64,000 nt of DNA from NCBI RefSeq assembly GCF_004009905.1, contig NZ_ML136877.1, positions 3,793-67,792 on the forward strand, in the 5' to 3' direction. The notes under the pieces were generated by a model. It had not been told where the DNA came from. It searched no databases and saw only the letters and a list, made by a program, of their open reading frames with translations. The translations under genes and the position numbers were made by a program. Of the stretch, positions 45,575 to 54,374 are shown one piece after another (position 1 is the stretch's first letter; each line of letters begins with the position of its first letter). The stretch comes from Lactobacillus xujianguonis (GTDB taxonomy: Bacteria > Bacillota > Bacilli > Lactobacillales > Lactobacillaceae).

Positions 45575-46207
45575 ATGGATTATTCAACTTACTTTACTAA
45601 TCATTCAACGGCTGAAATTGCTAAAGATTTAATCGGTCGACCATTAATTTTTGATGAAAAGCAAGGTAAACTCGGCGGCTATATCGTTGAAGCTGAAGCT
45701 TACGTTGGTAAAAAAGACCGGGCCGCTCATTCTTTTGGCGGTCGACGTAGTCAAGCCAATGAAGGACTCTACCGCCGCGGCGGTACACTTTATATTTATT
45801 CACAACGGCAATACTTTTTCTTTGACATTGCCTGCCAAGAAGAAGATGAACCACAAGGAGTGTTAATCCGCGCTATCGAACCTGCCTGGGGGATTGAGAC
45901 TATGGTCAAGAATCGCCATGGTAAAGACGGGGTTCTACTAACTAATGGCCCTGGTAAAATGATGCAAGCTTTAGGAATCACCAGCCGCAACTGGGATTTG
46001 CATTTTCTTAGCGATTCACCCTTTAAGGTTGATTTAGCTGACCAAAATCGGCGTCTGCCCCAGGAAATAATCGCTGCTCCGCGAGTCGGTATTAATCAGT
46101 CAGATCCTTATTGGGCTAAACAGCCTTTGCGTTTTTATGTCGCAGGTAATCCTTATGTTTCTGACATGAAAAAAAGAAATTATGCCAAAAACAATGGATG
46201 GGCTTGA
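45575..46207 (+). CDS. DNA-3-methyladenine glycosylase, Aag/Mpg family
   Basis: Base-excision enzyme for 3-methyladenine, hypoxanthine and similar bases, unrelated in fold to Tag. 210 residues with LIGRPLIF, the catalytic Glu/Tyr region VEAEAYVGKKDRAAHSF, LYRRGGTLYIY and LLTNGPGKMMQALGI. AGAAAGGA precedes the ATG. The -35 box of the next promoter overlaps its stop codon. Confidence 0.93.
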   Translation: MDYSTYFTNHSTAEIAKDLIGRPLIFDEKQGKLGGYIVEAEAYVGKKDRAAHSFGGRRSQANEGLYRRGGTLYIYSQRQYFFFDIACQEEDEPQGVLIRAIEPAWGIETMVKNRHGKDGVLLTNGPGKMMQALGITSRNWDLHFLSDSPFKVDLADQNRRLPQEIIAAPRVGINQSDPYWAKQPLRFYVAGNPYVSDMKKRNYAKNNGWA

Positions 46208-46232
46208 CAAGAGTTTAGTTTTACTTTAATAT
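46204..46232 (+). promoter_or_regulatory. Promoter of the lysine riboswitch/ABC transporter unit
   Basis: TTGACA and TAATAT are separated by exactly 17 bp. The -35 box overlaps the TGA stop of the Aag gene. Confidence 0.85.
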
Positions 46233-46261
46233 TCTTTTCAGTTAAATAAATTTCCCAATGC

Positions 46262-46400
46262 AATAGAGGTTGCGGCAAAGACAAAGTTGGTGGGAGCACA
46301 CGAATGCACTGAAAGCCAATGTAAGCTTCGTCGCCGAAATGAAATTCTTATTCGTGAGAGGATTTCGTTGGGCTACAGGAGAAGATCCTGTAGACTGTCC
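46262..46400 (+). promoter_or_regulatory. Lysine riboswitch (L-box)
   Basis: The conserved aptamer segments are in place: AGAGGTTGCGGC at the 5' side, a GGGAGCA segment, GCCGAAATGAAATT in the middle, TTGGGC, then a CTACAGGA/TCCTGTAG stem closed by GACTGTC at the 3' side. This is the order I know for the lysine aptamer. It begins about 30 bases after the -10 box. The reading frame crossing it is not a gene. It should switch off the transporter when lysine is plentiful. Confidence 0.85.
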
Positions 46401-46454
46401 TGGTTCGTCCCCAGGGAGCGCTATAAGATTTGGTTTAAGTACTGATGATTTGAC

Positions 46455-46489
46455 ACCTCGCTTGCTTTGGCAAGTGAGGTTTTTATTTT
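46455..46489 (+). terminator. Riboswitch expression-platform terminator
   Basis: ACCTCGCTTGC and GCAAGTGAGGT arms, one G-U pair, 4-nt loop, then TTTTT. It lies between the aptamer and the ribosome site of the transporter gene, where lysine-dependent premature termination would act. Confidence 0.88.
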
Positions 46490-46538
46490 AGGCTTTTATT
46501 GTATTGGCTTTATGTAGAAAACATTGGAGGTTTTTTCA

Positions 46539-48164
46539 TTGAAGTCAAGATTTAATTGGATTGCTAGTTTCTTAGCAGTTCTCATTACCCTTATCGGCGG
46601 AATCGGATACAGCAACACGCAAGTTCAAGCTGCTAAAAAGGATTCCGGCGTCTTAAAGATTGGGATGGAGGCTAACTATCCTCCATACAATTGGACCCAA
46701 ACTAACGATGCCAATGGTGCAATTCCAATCGAAGGCTCAAAGAGTACTTGGGCTAACGGTTACGACGTCAAGATTGCTAAGATTTTAGGTAAAAAATTAC
46801 ACCGTAAGGTCGTCGCTGTTAAGACTGAATGGGATGGTTTACTTCCTGCCTTAACTTCTGGCAAGATTGATATGATCATCGCTGGGATGAGTCCTACGGC
46901 TGAACGTAAAAAAGCAATCAACTTCACTAAGCCATACCGGCGCGGTACTTTTGTAGTTATCACCAAGAACACTAGTCGTTTTGCTAACGCTAAGAAATTG
47001 ACTGATTTCAAAGGTGCTAAGTTAACGGCTCAACAAGGTACTTTCCACTACGATTTAATCAAAGAATTAAAAGGTGCTCACAGAGAACCTGCAATGCGTG
47101 ACTTCTCTGCTATGCGTCAAAGTTTAATCTCAGGCACTATCGATGGTTATGTTGCCGAAGACACGGAATCTACTTCTTTCAAGTTGGTAGATCCTGATAT
47201 TAAGGCTGTGCCAATCAGCAAAATGCCTGGCTTCCACGTTTCTGAAGAAGAATCTGTTTCTTCAATCGGGATTGCTAAATCTAACAAAAAACTTTTAAAA
47301 GAAGCTAATGCAATTTTAGCAACTATTCCTACTTCAGAACGTACCCGCTTAATGACTGAAGCTGTCAAGGAACAACCAAAGACTGACAGCAAGAGTAAGA
47401 ATGGTAAAAAAGAAAGCTGGCTTGTTTCTACCTGGAAACAATACGGCGGCATGATTATGTCAGGAATTGGCATGACATTGCTTTTAGCCCTGGTTGGTAC
47501 CATTGCCGGTTTCTTCATTGGTTTATTAGTTGGGATTATCCGGACCATCCCTACCCCTACTACTCGCGGTAAGCGTTGGGCTCTTAACTTCATCAAGTGG
47601 CTCTTATCAGTCTACGTTGAAGTCTTCCGTGGAACACCAATGATGGTTCAGGCTGCTGTTATCTACTACGGGATTGCTCAATTCTGGCACTTAAATATTA
47701 ACCGAACTGCAGCGGCTTTGATCATCGTTTCAATTAACACTGGTGCCTACTTAGCCGAAATTATCCGGGGCGGAATTATTTCTACTCCAGAAGGTCAATT
47801 TGAAGCTGCTAGTGCCTTGGGAATGACTCATAATCAAAGAATGTGGCACATTATCTTGCCACAAGCAATCAGAAACTGTTTACCATCAATTACTAACGAA
47901 TTCATCGTTAACATCAAGGATACTTCAGTATTGAGTATTATTTCTGTTTCAGAATTGTTCTTTGTTGGTACAACGATTGCGAGTCAAACCTTTAAGTTCT
48001 TCCCAACTTACCTCATGATTTCAGCAATTTACTTGATCTTAACCTTTACAATTACTCGGATCTTCAATTTAATTGAAAGAAAACTTGAAGGTAAAAAGAA
48101 CTACAATTTAATGGCCAACCAAGTACAAGTTGGTACACCTAAGGATGCGGAGGCAAATAACTAA
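46539..48164 (+). CDS. ABC transporter, substrate-binding domain fused to permease, probably for lysine
   Basis: 541 residues. A signal peptide or anchor (to about 35) is followed by a polar amino-acid binding domain ([31 protein letters not shown]) to about 285. The permease domain with an EAA loop ([26 protein letters not shown]) is at about 420-450. The lysine riboswitch ahead makes lysine the likely substrate. The frame begins at TTG 46524, but GGAGG fits the TTG at 46539 (MKSRFNW). The ATPase gene overlaps by one base. Confidence 0.9.
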   Translation: MKSRFNWIASFLAVLITLIGGIGYSNTQVQAAKKDSGVLKIGMEANYPPYNWTQTNDANGAIPIEGSKSTWANGYDVKIAKILGKKLHRKVVAVKTEWDGLLPALTSGKIDMIIAGMSPTAERKKAINFTKPYRRGTFVVITKNTSRFANAKKLTDFKGAKLTAQQGTFHYDLIKELKGAHREPAMRDFSAMRQSLISGTIDGYVAEDTESTSFKLVDPDIKAVPISKMPGFHVSEEESVSSIGIAKSNKKLLKEANAILATIPTSERTRLMTEAVKEQPKTDSKSKNGKKESWLVSTWKQYGGMIMSGIGMTLLLALVGTIAGFFIGLLVGIIRTIPTPTTRGKRWALNFIKWLLSVYVEVFRGTPMMVQAAVIYYGIAQFWHLNINRTAAALIIVSINTGAYLAEIIRGGIISTPEGQFEAASALGMTHNQRMWHIILPQAIRNCLPSITNEFIVNIKDTSVLSIISVSELFFVGTTIASQTFKFFPTYLMISAIYLILTFTITRIFNLIERKLEGKKNYNLMANQVQVGTPKDAEANN

Positions 48165-48919
48165 TGACTGAAACTAACGAAACAATTTTGAGTTTAAAGC
48201 ATATGCAAAAATCCTTTGGTGATCACAAAGTTTTACGTGATATTTCTTTCGACATCAACAAAGGTGAAATCATGACCATTATCGGTCCTTCCGGTGGTGG
48301 TAAATCAACTACCTTGCGCTGCATTAACTTACTAGAAGAGCCAACTGGCGGTGAAATTGATTTTCATGGCGAAAACATTTTGACTCCAGGCTATGATCGT
48401 AATAAGTTCAGAGCCAAAGTCGGAATGGTTTTCCAACAATTTGACTTGTTTGAAAATAAAAATGTCTTGCAAAACTGCATGGTTGGGCAGCAATTAGTGC
48501 TTAAGCGTTCAAAAGAAGAAGCCAAGAAGATCGCTTTAGCTAACCTGAAAAAGGTAGGGATGGATCCTTTTATCCATGCTAAACCTAGCCAATTATCTGG
48601 TGGTCAACAACAAAGAGTAGCCATCGCACGTGCTATTTCCATGGATCCAGAAGTTTTGCTTTTCGATGAACCGACTAGTGCCCTTGACCCAGAAATGGTT
48701 GGTGAAGTACTAGACGTTATGCAAAAGCTAGCAACTACTGGTTTAACGATGGTGATTGTTACCCACGAAATGGGCTTTGCTAAGCAAATTTCTGACAATG
48801 TCTTGTTTATCAGTGACGGTGTCGTTACTGAACAAGGTCATCCTGACCAAATCTTTGATCATCCTCAAAATGAAAAAACACAGAAGTTTCTTAGCAACTT
48901 TAGAAAAATGGACTTCTAA
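48164..48919 (+). CDS. Amino-acid ABC transporter ATP-binding protein, lysine unit
   Basis: 251 residues with Walker [19 protein letters not shown], signature LSGGQQQR, Walker [12 protein letters not shown] and VTHEMGF. It starts in the TAATG overlap with the permease gene, after GCGGAGG. It is a paralogue of the ATPase at 30.8 kb; both carry the GlnQ-type features. Confidence 0.93.
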   Translation: MTETNETILSLKHMQKSFGDHKVLRDISFDINKGEIMTIIGPSGGGKSTTLRCINLLEEPTGGEIDFHGENILTPGYDRNKFRAKVGMVFQQFDLFENKNVLQNCMVGQQLVLKRSKEEAKKIALANLKKVGMDPFIHAKPSQLSGGQQQRVAIARAISMDPEVLLFDEPTSALDPEMVGEVLDVMQKLATTGLTMVIVTHEMGFAKQISDNVLFISDGVVTEQGHPDQIFDHPQNEKTQKFLSNFRKMDF

Positions 48920-48924
48920 TTTAA

Positions 48925-48960
48925 AAATAAACTTAAGTCGTGATAGGCTTAAGTTTATTT
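48925..48960 (+). terminator. Terminator of the lysine transporter unit
   Basis: AAATAAACTTAAG and its exact complement enclose 10 nt, ending in a T-rich run. Confidence 0.88.
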
Positions 48961-48998
48961 TTTGCTATAATATAGAAAAACATCTGGGAGGAAAATGA

Positions 48999-49915
48999 AT
49001 GAAAAACAACAACTACTATTTCATCCGTCCATACGATGAAAGTTTACCTAAACCACCCCAAGAAAGCTTTGGCCAAATTTTAAACGAAGTCTATTTACAA
49101 CCCTTCAATTGGAAAGGCCGTACTACTAGAAAGTCTTTTTGGATCAGCTTTTTAATTAACGCTATCATCAGCATTATTGCAAGTATCCTCTTAGGCTACG
49201 CCTTGAACAGCGATCTTAATCTAGGCTTAAAATGGATTGATGGCGTCATTGCTATTCTTGTTTTCGTTTGGATTTTTTTGGCAGGTCTTGGTCAAAGAAT
49301 TCGCCGCTTACACGATGTTGGTTATAGTGGCTACTGGTACTGGGCTGCTTTTACTGGCTATGGTGCAATGTTCTTGTTCTACTTAGATTTACAGCCTTCT
49401 GTGCAAAGAAAGGTTAAGTGGGGCAAGTACCTCTTCAGTGAACAAGACTATCCTGAGGGACATGAAGAAAAAGTTCCTGTGCCAACTATTGGTCAAATTT
49501 TGAAAGAACACTTCTTTGATTGCTTCAAGTGGAATGCAGAACCTCTTACTGGGTTGGGACAGCTACTTATCAAGTAGTTGGTACTTTTAGCTATCTGCTT
49601 ATCTATACCCTTAGCGCATTTATTGGTCTTGCACCTCAAGAACTGAAGCACGAGTCATCTTATGCAGTTCTAGGTATTTTCTTTATTTGCACTTTATTAT
49701 TTTTAGCAATTATTTCTATTTGGGTTTTCTTAGCTCAATTAGGCCATGCTGTGAGACGTCTACACGATGCCGGCTTTAGTGGCTGGTGGTGGTGGTTAAA
49801 TATCATCCCATCTATTGGTAATTTATTACTAGCCTTCTTACTCTTCCACCCAACTGTTAAAGAAGATGTGAAGTGGAACAAATACTTATTTGAAGAAAAA
49901 GATCGCATTCGTTAG
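48999..49915 (+). pseudogene. Tandem DUF805 membrane protein, broken by a one-base frameshift
   Basis: The first frame (48999-49577) encodes a full DUF805 domain (FNWKGRTTRKSFW, three to four helices, RIRRLHDVGYSG, KVKWGKYLF). It then begins a second copy (GQILKEHFFDCFKWNA) and ends out of frame. The second copy continues in the next frame to 49915 (RTSYWVG, VRRLHDAGFSGWWWW, VKWNKYLFEE). Comparison of FKWNA-RTSYW with FNWKGRTTRKSFW places a lost base near 49537. Read across it, the product has about 304 residues and two DUF805 repeats. The first domain may still be made alone. GGGAGG precedes the ATG. Confidence 0.8.
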
Positions 49916-49922
49916 GACAAAA

Positions 49923-49950
49923 AAGCTTGATGAGTAATTTCATCAAGCTT
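49923..49950 (+). terminator. Terminator of the DUF805 gene
   Basis: AAGCTTGATGA and its exact complement enclose 6 nt, followed by CTTTG. Confidence 0.75.
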
Positions 49951-50013
49951 CTTTGTTTGTCTTTTGCAAACTCAATCATGAAATTTTAACCAGTTTACAA
50001 AAAATAGCGATTT

Positions 50014-50931
50014 TTAAATAATGTCGTTTTTCTTTTTTAATTCAGTAATTTTCCAATTAGTCACAAAATAATTTTCACGGGTCTTGCGTAAAGCATCATA
50101 ATCGCTCTGCAGACTGTCAATTGCATCCTGCAGGCGTTTATTTTCCTTGCGCATAGCATTTAACTCAGGATCATTAACTACACCTTTTAAATGCATTTGA
50201 GCCGCTAAATTACGGCGCCGATGTTCAAACTCCTCTTTTAAAGTCCCCAGTGCATTTTCATACTTCACTAGTTGCTTATTAATGGGAGCAATTTGATCAT
50301 TTAACTCTTTAAAGAGCGCAAATGGCATATTAGACTTAATCCGATTACATTCACTACATGACAAAATTAGGTTATTCAAGTCATTATTATGTGATAGCGA
50401 CACCGGATCCTTGTGATCCACACTGTGACCCCGTCGCCCACAATACTGACAGCGATAATGATACTTGGCCCGAATTCGCTCGCGGTCAATAAAATCAACT
50501 TCATTTAATTGAAAATCAACCTGCAAGCCTAAATGTTCCAGATTATATTGAAAATCTCGCCCTGGATCAGGCACATAATCAATTGCACCAGTCTCACTCT
50601 TAATCACCGCTTGATTAAATTCTTCGCGTGGAAGTTGCTGCTGAGCTAATTCGTTACCATCATAATCTTGCAAGAAAGCTTCATAACGCTTGCGCAATTG
50701 CTTCGTTTTCACCAAAAAGCTGCTCTCCTCAATCTCGCCTTCTTTACCTACAAAGGTGTACAGCAAGCTTTGCGCAAAAGTATTAATTGGATCATTAGCA
50801 TAATTTTCTGCAATTTCTCCGCGCTGCAAGCAAAGATCACAAATGCTAGTTAATTTGGGATTCATTAACCCTTTTTGTTTAAAGTGCAACGAGTCCATCC
50901 GTAAACCGCATGAACTACATAAGAACTTCAC
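50014..50931 (-). CDS. HNH endonuclease-like protein with zinc ribbon and coiled coil
   Basis: 305 residues. The N-terminus has two CxxC pairs (LCSSCGLRM, ICDLC). An HNH nuclease core lies at about 155-205: CQYCGRRGHSVDHKDP, LSHNNDLNNLILSCSECNRIKS, with His and Asn in the expected places. The last 90 residues are a charged coiled coil. A GTG at 50931 starts the gene directly after the TAG of the HD gene, so the two are translationally coupled. It may be a nuclease for a stress or defence role; no methylase or phage gene is near. Confidence 0.85.
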   Translation of the reverse strand: MKFLCSSCGLRMDSLHFKQKGLMNPKLTSICDLCLQRGEIAENYANDPINTFAQSLLYTFVGKEGEIEESSFLVKTKQLRKRYEAFLQDYDGNELAQQQLPREEFNQAVIKSETGAIDYVPDPGRDFQYNLEHLGLQVDFQLNEVDFIDRERIRAKYHYRCQYCGRRGHSVDHKDPVSLSHNNDLNNLILSCSECNRIKSNMPFALFKELNDQIAPINKQLVKYENALGTLKEEFEHRRRNLAAQMHLKGVVNDPELNAMRKENKRLQDAIDSLQSDYDALRKTRENYFVTNWKITELKKKNDII

Positions 50932-51576
50932 CTAATCATCCCCCAACAAAAGAATGCTAAAAGCTATCCGTTGCATCTTATCCTTACCAGCAAAATCGCC
51001 CTTAAATAAGTCAGGCAGAATATGCTTGATAAAGTATTGCACACAAACTAAGTCATCAAACTTCTTAATTGTCTCCAAGCTTTCCTTGAACATTTGCATA
51101 TAGACTGGATTAGGATTACCTAATTCAATTTCACCATATGCTTCATAAAGTAAGTCCAGTTTGTCACACACAGATAAAATCTTACCTTCTAAAGTGTCAT
51201 CTTTAGCTTCTGAAAGGCGCTTCTTATAAATTTCTTGAAATTCCTTAGGGATCTCATCCTTGATGAACTTATCAGTCATCGTTTCTTCAACGTCCCCGAT
51301 CATCTTCCGCAATTGCGGGGTCGCATATTTCACCGGCGTCTTAATGTCACCAATAAAGCGCTCAGTATAATCGTGATTCAAGCTCTTTTCATACAAAGCT
51401 TTCCAGTTAACTTTTTGTTTACCCTTAACTTCTTCAATATCACCCATCATTTGAGCTAATTCAGCTGTTCTAAAGCAGTGATCGGCAACAGAATGATGAT
51501 GATACTTAAAGTAACCTGGTGCCCGATCAATTGATTCTAAGCTATTAAATCCCTGAATATATGCATTTAATCCCAT
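50932..51576 (-). CDS. HD-domain phosphohydrolase
   Basis: 214 residues with an HD metal site: KYHHHSVADHCFRTAELA near residue 25 and SLNHDYTERFIGD near 70, then a distal Asp in SVCDKLDLLYEA. This is the pattern of YfbR-like nucleotidases. The frame runs upstream to 51681, but ATG 51576 (MGLNAY) has GAAGGG at 9 bases, so I use that start. The HNH gene begins on the next base. The pair suggests a nucleotide- or nucleic-acid-linked job. Confidence 0.85.
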   Translation of the reverse strand: MGLNAYIQGFNSLESIDRAPGYFKYHHHSVADHCFRTAELAQMMGDIEEVKGKQKVNWKALYEKSLNHDYTERFIGDIKTPVKYATPQLRKMIGDVEETMTDKFIKDEIPKEFQEIYKKRLSEAKDDTLEGKILSVCDKLDLLYEAYGEIELGNPNPVYMQMFKESLETIKKFDDLVCVQYFIKHILPDLFKGDFAGKDKMQRIAFSILLLGDD

Positions 51577-51651
51577 TTCATTCATCCCTTCTCTAAACTT
51601 GTCTAAAATTTTTACTATGTTACCAAAAAATTTTTTTGGATGCAACAAAAA

Positions 51652-51675
51652 AACAGCTTGCAATTGCAAACTGCT
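51652..51675 (-). terminator. Terminator of the 46-residue protein gene
   Basis: Arms AACAGCTTGCA and TGCAAACTGCT pair with one G-U on the minus strand, followed by TTTTTTT. Confidence 0.7.
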
Positions 51676-51699
51676 TTTCATTTCAATATTTATTAAAGA

Positions 51700-51840
51700 C
51701 TACTTGTTTTCGTCTTTTGCGGCCTTGTTAAGGAATGCAACAACGTTAGCTACGTGAGCAACACGCTTCTTAGCATTTCTCTTGTTCTTAGGTCTTTGGT
51801 TTGGTTCACAACCAGTGTTGTAGTTTTCACCTTTACGCAT
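51700..51840 (-). CDS. Small basic protein of 46 residues, unknown
   Basis: ATG 51840 to TAG 51700 encodes a basic protein: a start MRKGENYNTGCEPN, a middle PKNKRNAKKR with seven basic residues in ten, and a helix VANVVAFLNKAAKDENK. It has a good AAAGGAAG site, a TTGAAG/TAAAAT promoter with 17 bp spacing and its own terminator, so it is a real gene. It carries one Cys and no signal peptide or membrane span. The basic middle suggests nucleic-acid binding, perhaps ribosomal. I do not recognise a family. Confidence 0.75.
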   Translation of the reverse strand: MRKGENYNTGCEPNQRPKNKRNAKKRVAHVANVVAFLNKAAKDENK

Positions 51841-51858
51841 AGTACTATACTTCCTTTC

Positions 51859-51874
51859 AGATTTTCGAAAATCT
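51859..51874. promoter_or_regulatory. Perfect 16-bp palindrome near the transcription start of the small protein gene
   Basis: AGATTTTCGAAAATCT is its own complement. It lies just after the -10 box and before the ribosome site, where it could be an operator or a 5' mRNA hairpin. Confidence 0.6.
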
Positions 51875-51879
51875 AGTAT

Positions 51880-51908
51880 ATTTTAGCATGACCACGACTC
51901 TACTTCAA
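51880..51908 (-). promoter_or_regulatory. Promoter of the small basic protein gene
   Basis: TTGAAG and TAAAAT are separated by exactly 17 bp on the minus strand. Confidence 0.7.
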
Positions 51909-51921
51909 GTTTTCCTCAAAA

Positions 51922-53700
51922 TTAAACTTCTAAATTCCCTGATACATGAACCACAATCAGATAATTTAAGATTCGCTGGGCATAACTAGTATCTGCTTGA
52001 TAAGCCTTAATTGCTTTCTTAGCCAGAGTCACATTATCCGTAATCAAACCATCCACTTGCCCATACATCATTTTCTTCATTAACTTTTCGTCATTAATTG
52101 TCCAAGCGTAGACTGGATGCTGCTTTAAATGAGCTTGCCAAACAAAGTCGGTATTTAAAGTTGAGTACTCCATTGAATATCCATCCGCCACGCTATGCGG
52201 ATAAGTGAAATTATATGGCTGAATGTAGAGCACTTTTAATTTGGAATTGATTTGATGGAGTCCTTCCACTACCCGGTAATCTAGTGACTGAACTTGATAA
52301 TGATCCCTTAAAATCGTCGCTGCATATTTTCGATTGAAATTTTGGAGCATCTTTTTGGAATCTTTGGGTGTGGTTTTAATTTCAAGCAATAATTTCTGCT
52401 TATGCCTTTGAGCGGCTTTAAGATATTGATCAAAACTAGTGATTTTAGCTTGATGACCATTTTCTTTAGCTGTCAGCTGTGTAAGTTCTTTTAGGGTTAG
52501 TTCACTTGGAGCCTTATTAACACCCGTTAACTTAGCTAAATTTTCGTCATGTAAGACCACAAATTGATGATCCTTAGTTTCATGAAGATCAATTTCAACA
52601 TAGTCTGGTTTAAGTTTAACTGTTTTGGTTAATGCCGGAATAGTATTTTGAACTCCATTTTGGTCACTAACTCCGCGATGTGAAATTATTAATAGGCGTT
52701 TGCCATTAGTCCCAGTTAAATAAAGACTATTAGTAAAAACGCTACTAGCAACAATAATTAAAGCAGCCAAAACTGCAATAAAAATCGTCTTTTTATTTGT
52801 AATAAAACTGCTTTTTCCTTTTGGTAATAACTTAATCCCTCGTAGCAATATCAAGGTAAAGACAACTATTACTCCAGCCAAGACGATGGCACTTACTATT
52901 TGGATTAAAGTTAAATTCAAAATTGCCAATGTCATTGGCAAATATTTCCCAGGAAATAAGTCCCAAATTAGCTGTAAACCATAAATTAAGCCATAAAAAA
53001 TTACCAAGACAATTGCAGTTGAAATTGCCACTACTAGCATGCGGCTCAATAATGACCACCAGTTGCCATTTTTAGTCAGTTGCCAGCTGCTTTTAATCGC
53101 GGCTAGCGGCTTTTCTTGTCGATAAATAATTAGTGGTAGCGCAAGTACCCATCTTGCTCCTAAACAGATAATGATAAGATAAAAAGCAACTAGAATTCCT
53201 AATAAAAGCGGTGTCCGTGTCAAATAATCTAAGATAAACTCAGAAATCTGGATTTTTGCAAGTAACGGCGTGCGAAAGACAATATCAGCTAACGGTACCA
53301 AGATTAAGAAATACATCGTCACTAATAATAGCGTACTAAGTCTAGTTTTCTTAATGCGCTGCCAGGTTAGGTGAAAAATAGTTTTCAACTCAAAGTTATC
53401 ACTTGCGATTGTTTTAATGCTTAATAGCAATACTACCAATTGCACATAGATTAAGAACAGCAATAATAGTAATTCCAAAATTAAAATCACAAAAACAATA
53501 GTATGAGTAGTAATGATCGTCACCACATTTTGATATGAAACAAACGGAATTGCCCCTGCTTGTAAGACAAAAGTAGTGATATAGCGTAAGAGCGGAATCA
53601 AAATAAACTGGTTAAAAAGATCAAACAACATCAGTAAGAGTAAATAACTTAGCCAGTGCCGTTTAAATTCTCTTAAGTAGCTTTTGAATTCTGGGATCAT
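51922..53700 (-). CDS. Glycerophosphodiester phosphodiesterase with membrane domain
   Basis: 592 residues. About eight helices fill the first 335 residues. An extracellular GDPD domain then runs from about 340 to 580: IISHRGVSDQN, YVEIDLHETKDHQFVVLHDENL, HKQKLLLEIK, and VYAWTINDEKLM. It cleaves glycerophosphodiesters and can act on lipoteichoic acid or lipid head groups in Firmicutes. The domain faces outward, by analogy. No neighbour shares its message. Confidence 0.9.
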   Translation of the reverse strand: MIPEFKSYLREFKRHWLSYLLLLMLFDLFNQFILIPLLRYITTFVLQAGAIPFVSYQNVVTIITTHTIVFVILILELLLLLFLIYVQLVVLLLSIKTIASDNFELKTIFHLTWQRIKKTRLSTLLLVTMYFLILVPLADIVFRTPLLAKIQISEFILDYLTRTPLLLGILVAFYLIIICLGARWVLALPLIIYRQEKPLAAIKSSWQLTKNGNWWSLLSRMLVVAISTAIVLVIFYGLIYGLQLIWDLFPGKYLPMTLAILNLTLIQIVSAIVLAGVIVVFTLILLRGIKLLPKGKSSFITNKKTIFIAVLAALIIVASSVFTNSLYLTGTNGKRLLIISHRGVSDQNGVQNTIPALTKTVKLKPDYVEIDLHETKDHQFVVLHDENLAKLTGVNKAPSELTLKELTQLTAKENGHQAKITSFDQYLKAAQRHKQKLLLEIKTTPKDSKKMLQNFNRKYAATILRDHYQVQSLDYRVVEGLHQINSKLKVLYIQPYNFTYPHSVADGYSMEYSTLNTDFVWQAHLKQHPVYAWTINDEKLMKKMMYGQVDGLITDNVTLAKKAIKAYQADTSYAQRILNYLIVVHVSGNLEV

Positions 53701-53732
53701 TTTTTATTTATATCACTTTCTTAACTAACAAA

Positions 53733-53758
53733 AAAGACGAGGCAGCTGTCTCGTCTTT
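53733..53758 (-). terminator. Hairpin terminator upstream of the GDPD gene
   Basis: AAAGACGAG and CTCGTCTTT arms. The minus strand continues TTTTTTG. It ends the FeS protein message. Confidence 0.85.
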
Positions 53759-53771
53759 AATCATCACTATT

Positions 53772-54176
53772 CTAGCATTGACCACCATTTTTAAGATCTT
53801 CAGCAGTCACCTTTTCTGGCTCATATTGACTAACAGTTACTCCACCATCAATAATGCCACTGTCGGAAGATAAACTTAAGGTCGAAGCACGAGCATTCAA
53901 TACTAAGCCTGGTTCAAAATAAGTTGTTTCTGGCTGAGCCGTGTACAAATCAAGACCGGCATCGTTAGCAATTTTAATATTGTAGTCGGGATCAGCTTTA
54001 GCTAAAGTAACAAACTTAAAGCTGTCACCGATGGTGCAAGTACCACCCTTTTTAGAGTACTTAGTAGAACCATCATCTAGTGCCAAAATTACAATTTGAT
54101 GATCTGCGTCCATTTGCTTTTCAATTACTGCTTTAGCTTCAGGTTTAATTTTAATTGAAAATTTTTCGTCTGCCAT
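53772..54176 (-). CDS. Iron-sulfur cluster biosynthesis family protein (HesB/YadR-like)
   Basis: 134 residues with the FeS_biosyn fold: FSIKIKPEAKAVIEKQ, then a Cys in KKGGTCTIGDS and a C-terminal Cys in LKNGGQC. The typical A-type CxnCGC tail is not complete, so it may serve as a low-Cys scaffold homologue. A Fe-S transfer role is only by family. GGAGGG precedes the ATG. Confidence 0.75.
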   Translation of the reverse strand: MADEKFSIKIKPEAKAVIEKQMDADHQIVILALDDGSTKYSKKGGTCTIGDSFKFVTLAKADPDYNIKIANDAGLDLYTAQPETTYFEPGLVLNARASTLSLSSDSGIIDGGVTVSQYEPEKVTAEDLKNGGQC

Positions 54177-54290
54177 TTTTATCCCTCCGATTATGTTTAA
54201 ATTAGATTTTTACTTACTTAAATATAGCATGACTTAAATCTTTTTCCTAAAAATATGCTCTGAAATGGCTTTCATATATAAAATTTCAAA

Positions 54291-54334
54291 ATTTATCATT
54301 GCAAGCACCACAAAAAAGGCTCAAAATGATAAAT
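54291..54334. promoter_or_regulatory. Inverted repeat in the leader of the anion permease gene
   Basis: ATTTATCATT and its exact complement AATGATAAAT enclose 24 nt, about 40 bp before the permease ATG. It could be an operator or a leader hairpin. The rest of this 198-bp gap shows no gene. Confidence 0.45.
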
Positions 54335-54374
54335 AGGGTTTTTAGACGATTGTAACACGTGAGGGGGACCTTTT

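Noticed and set aside
46270-46491. Plus-strand open frame of 73 codons between the Aag gene and the transporter
   Set aside because: It lies wholly over the lysine riboswitch and its terminator, has no ribosome site, and its composition follows the RNA structure.
50014-50931. Homing endonuclease or restriction enzyme of a mobile element
   Set aside because: No intron, intein, methylase or integrase nearby, and codon use looks like that of neighbouring genes.
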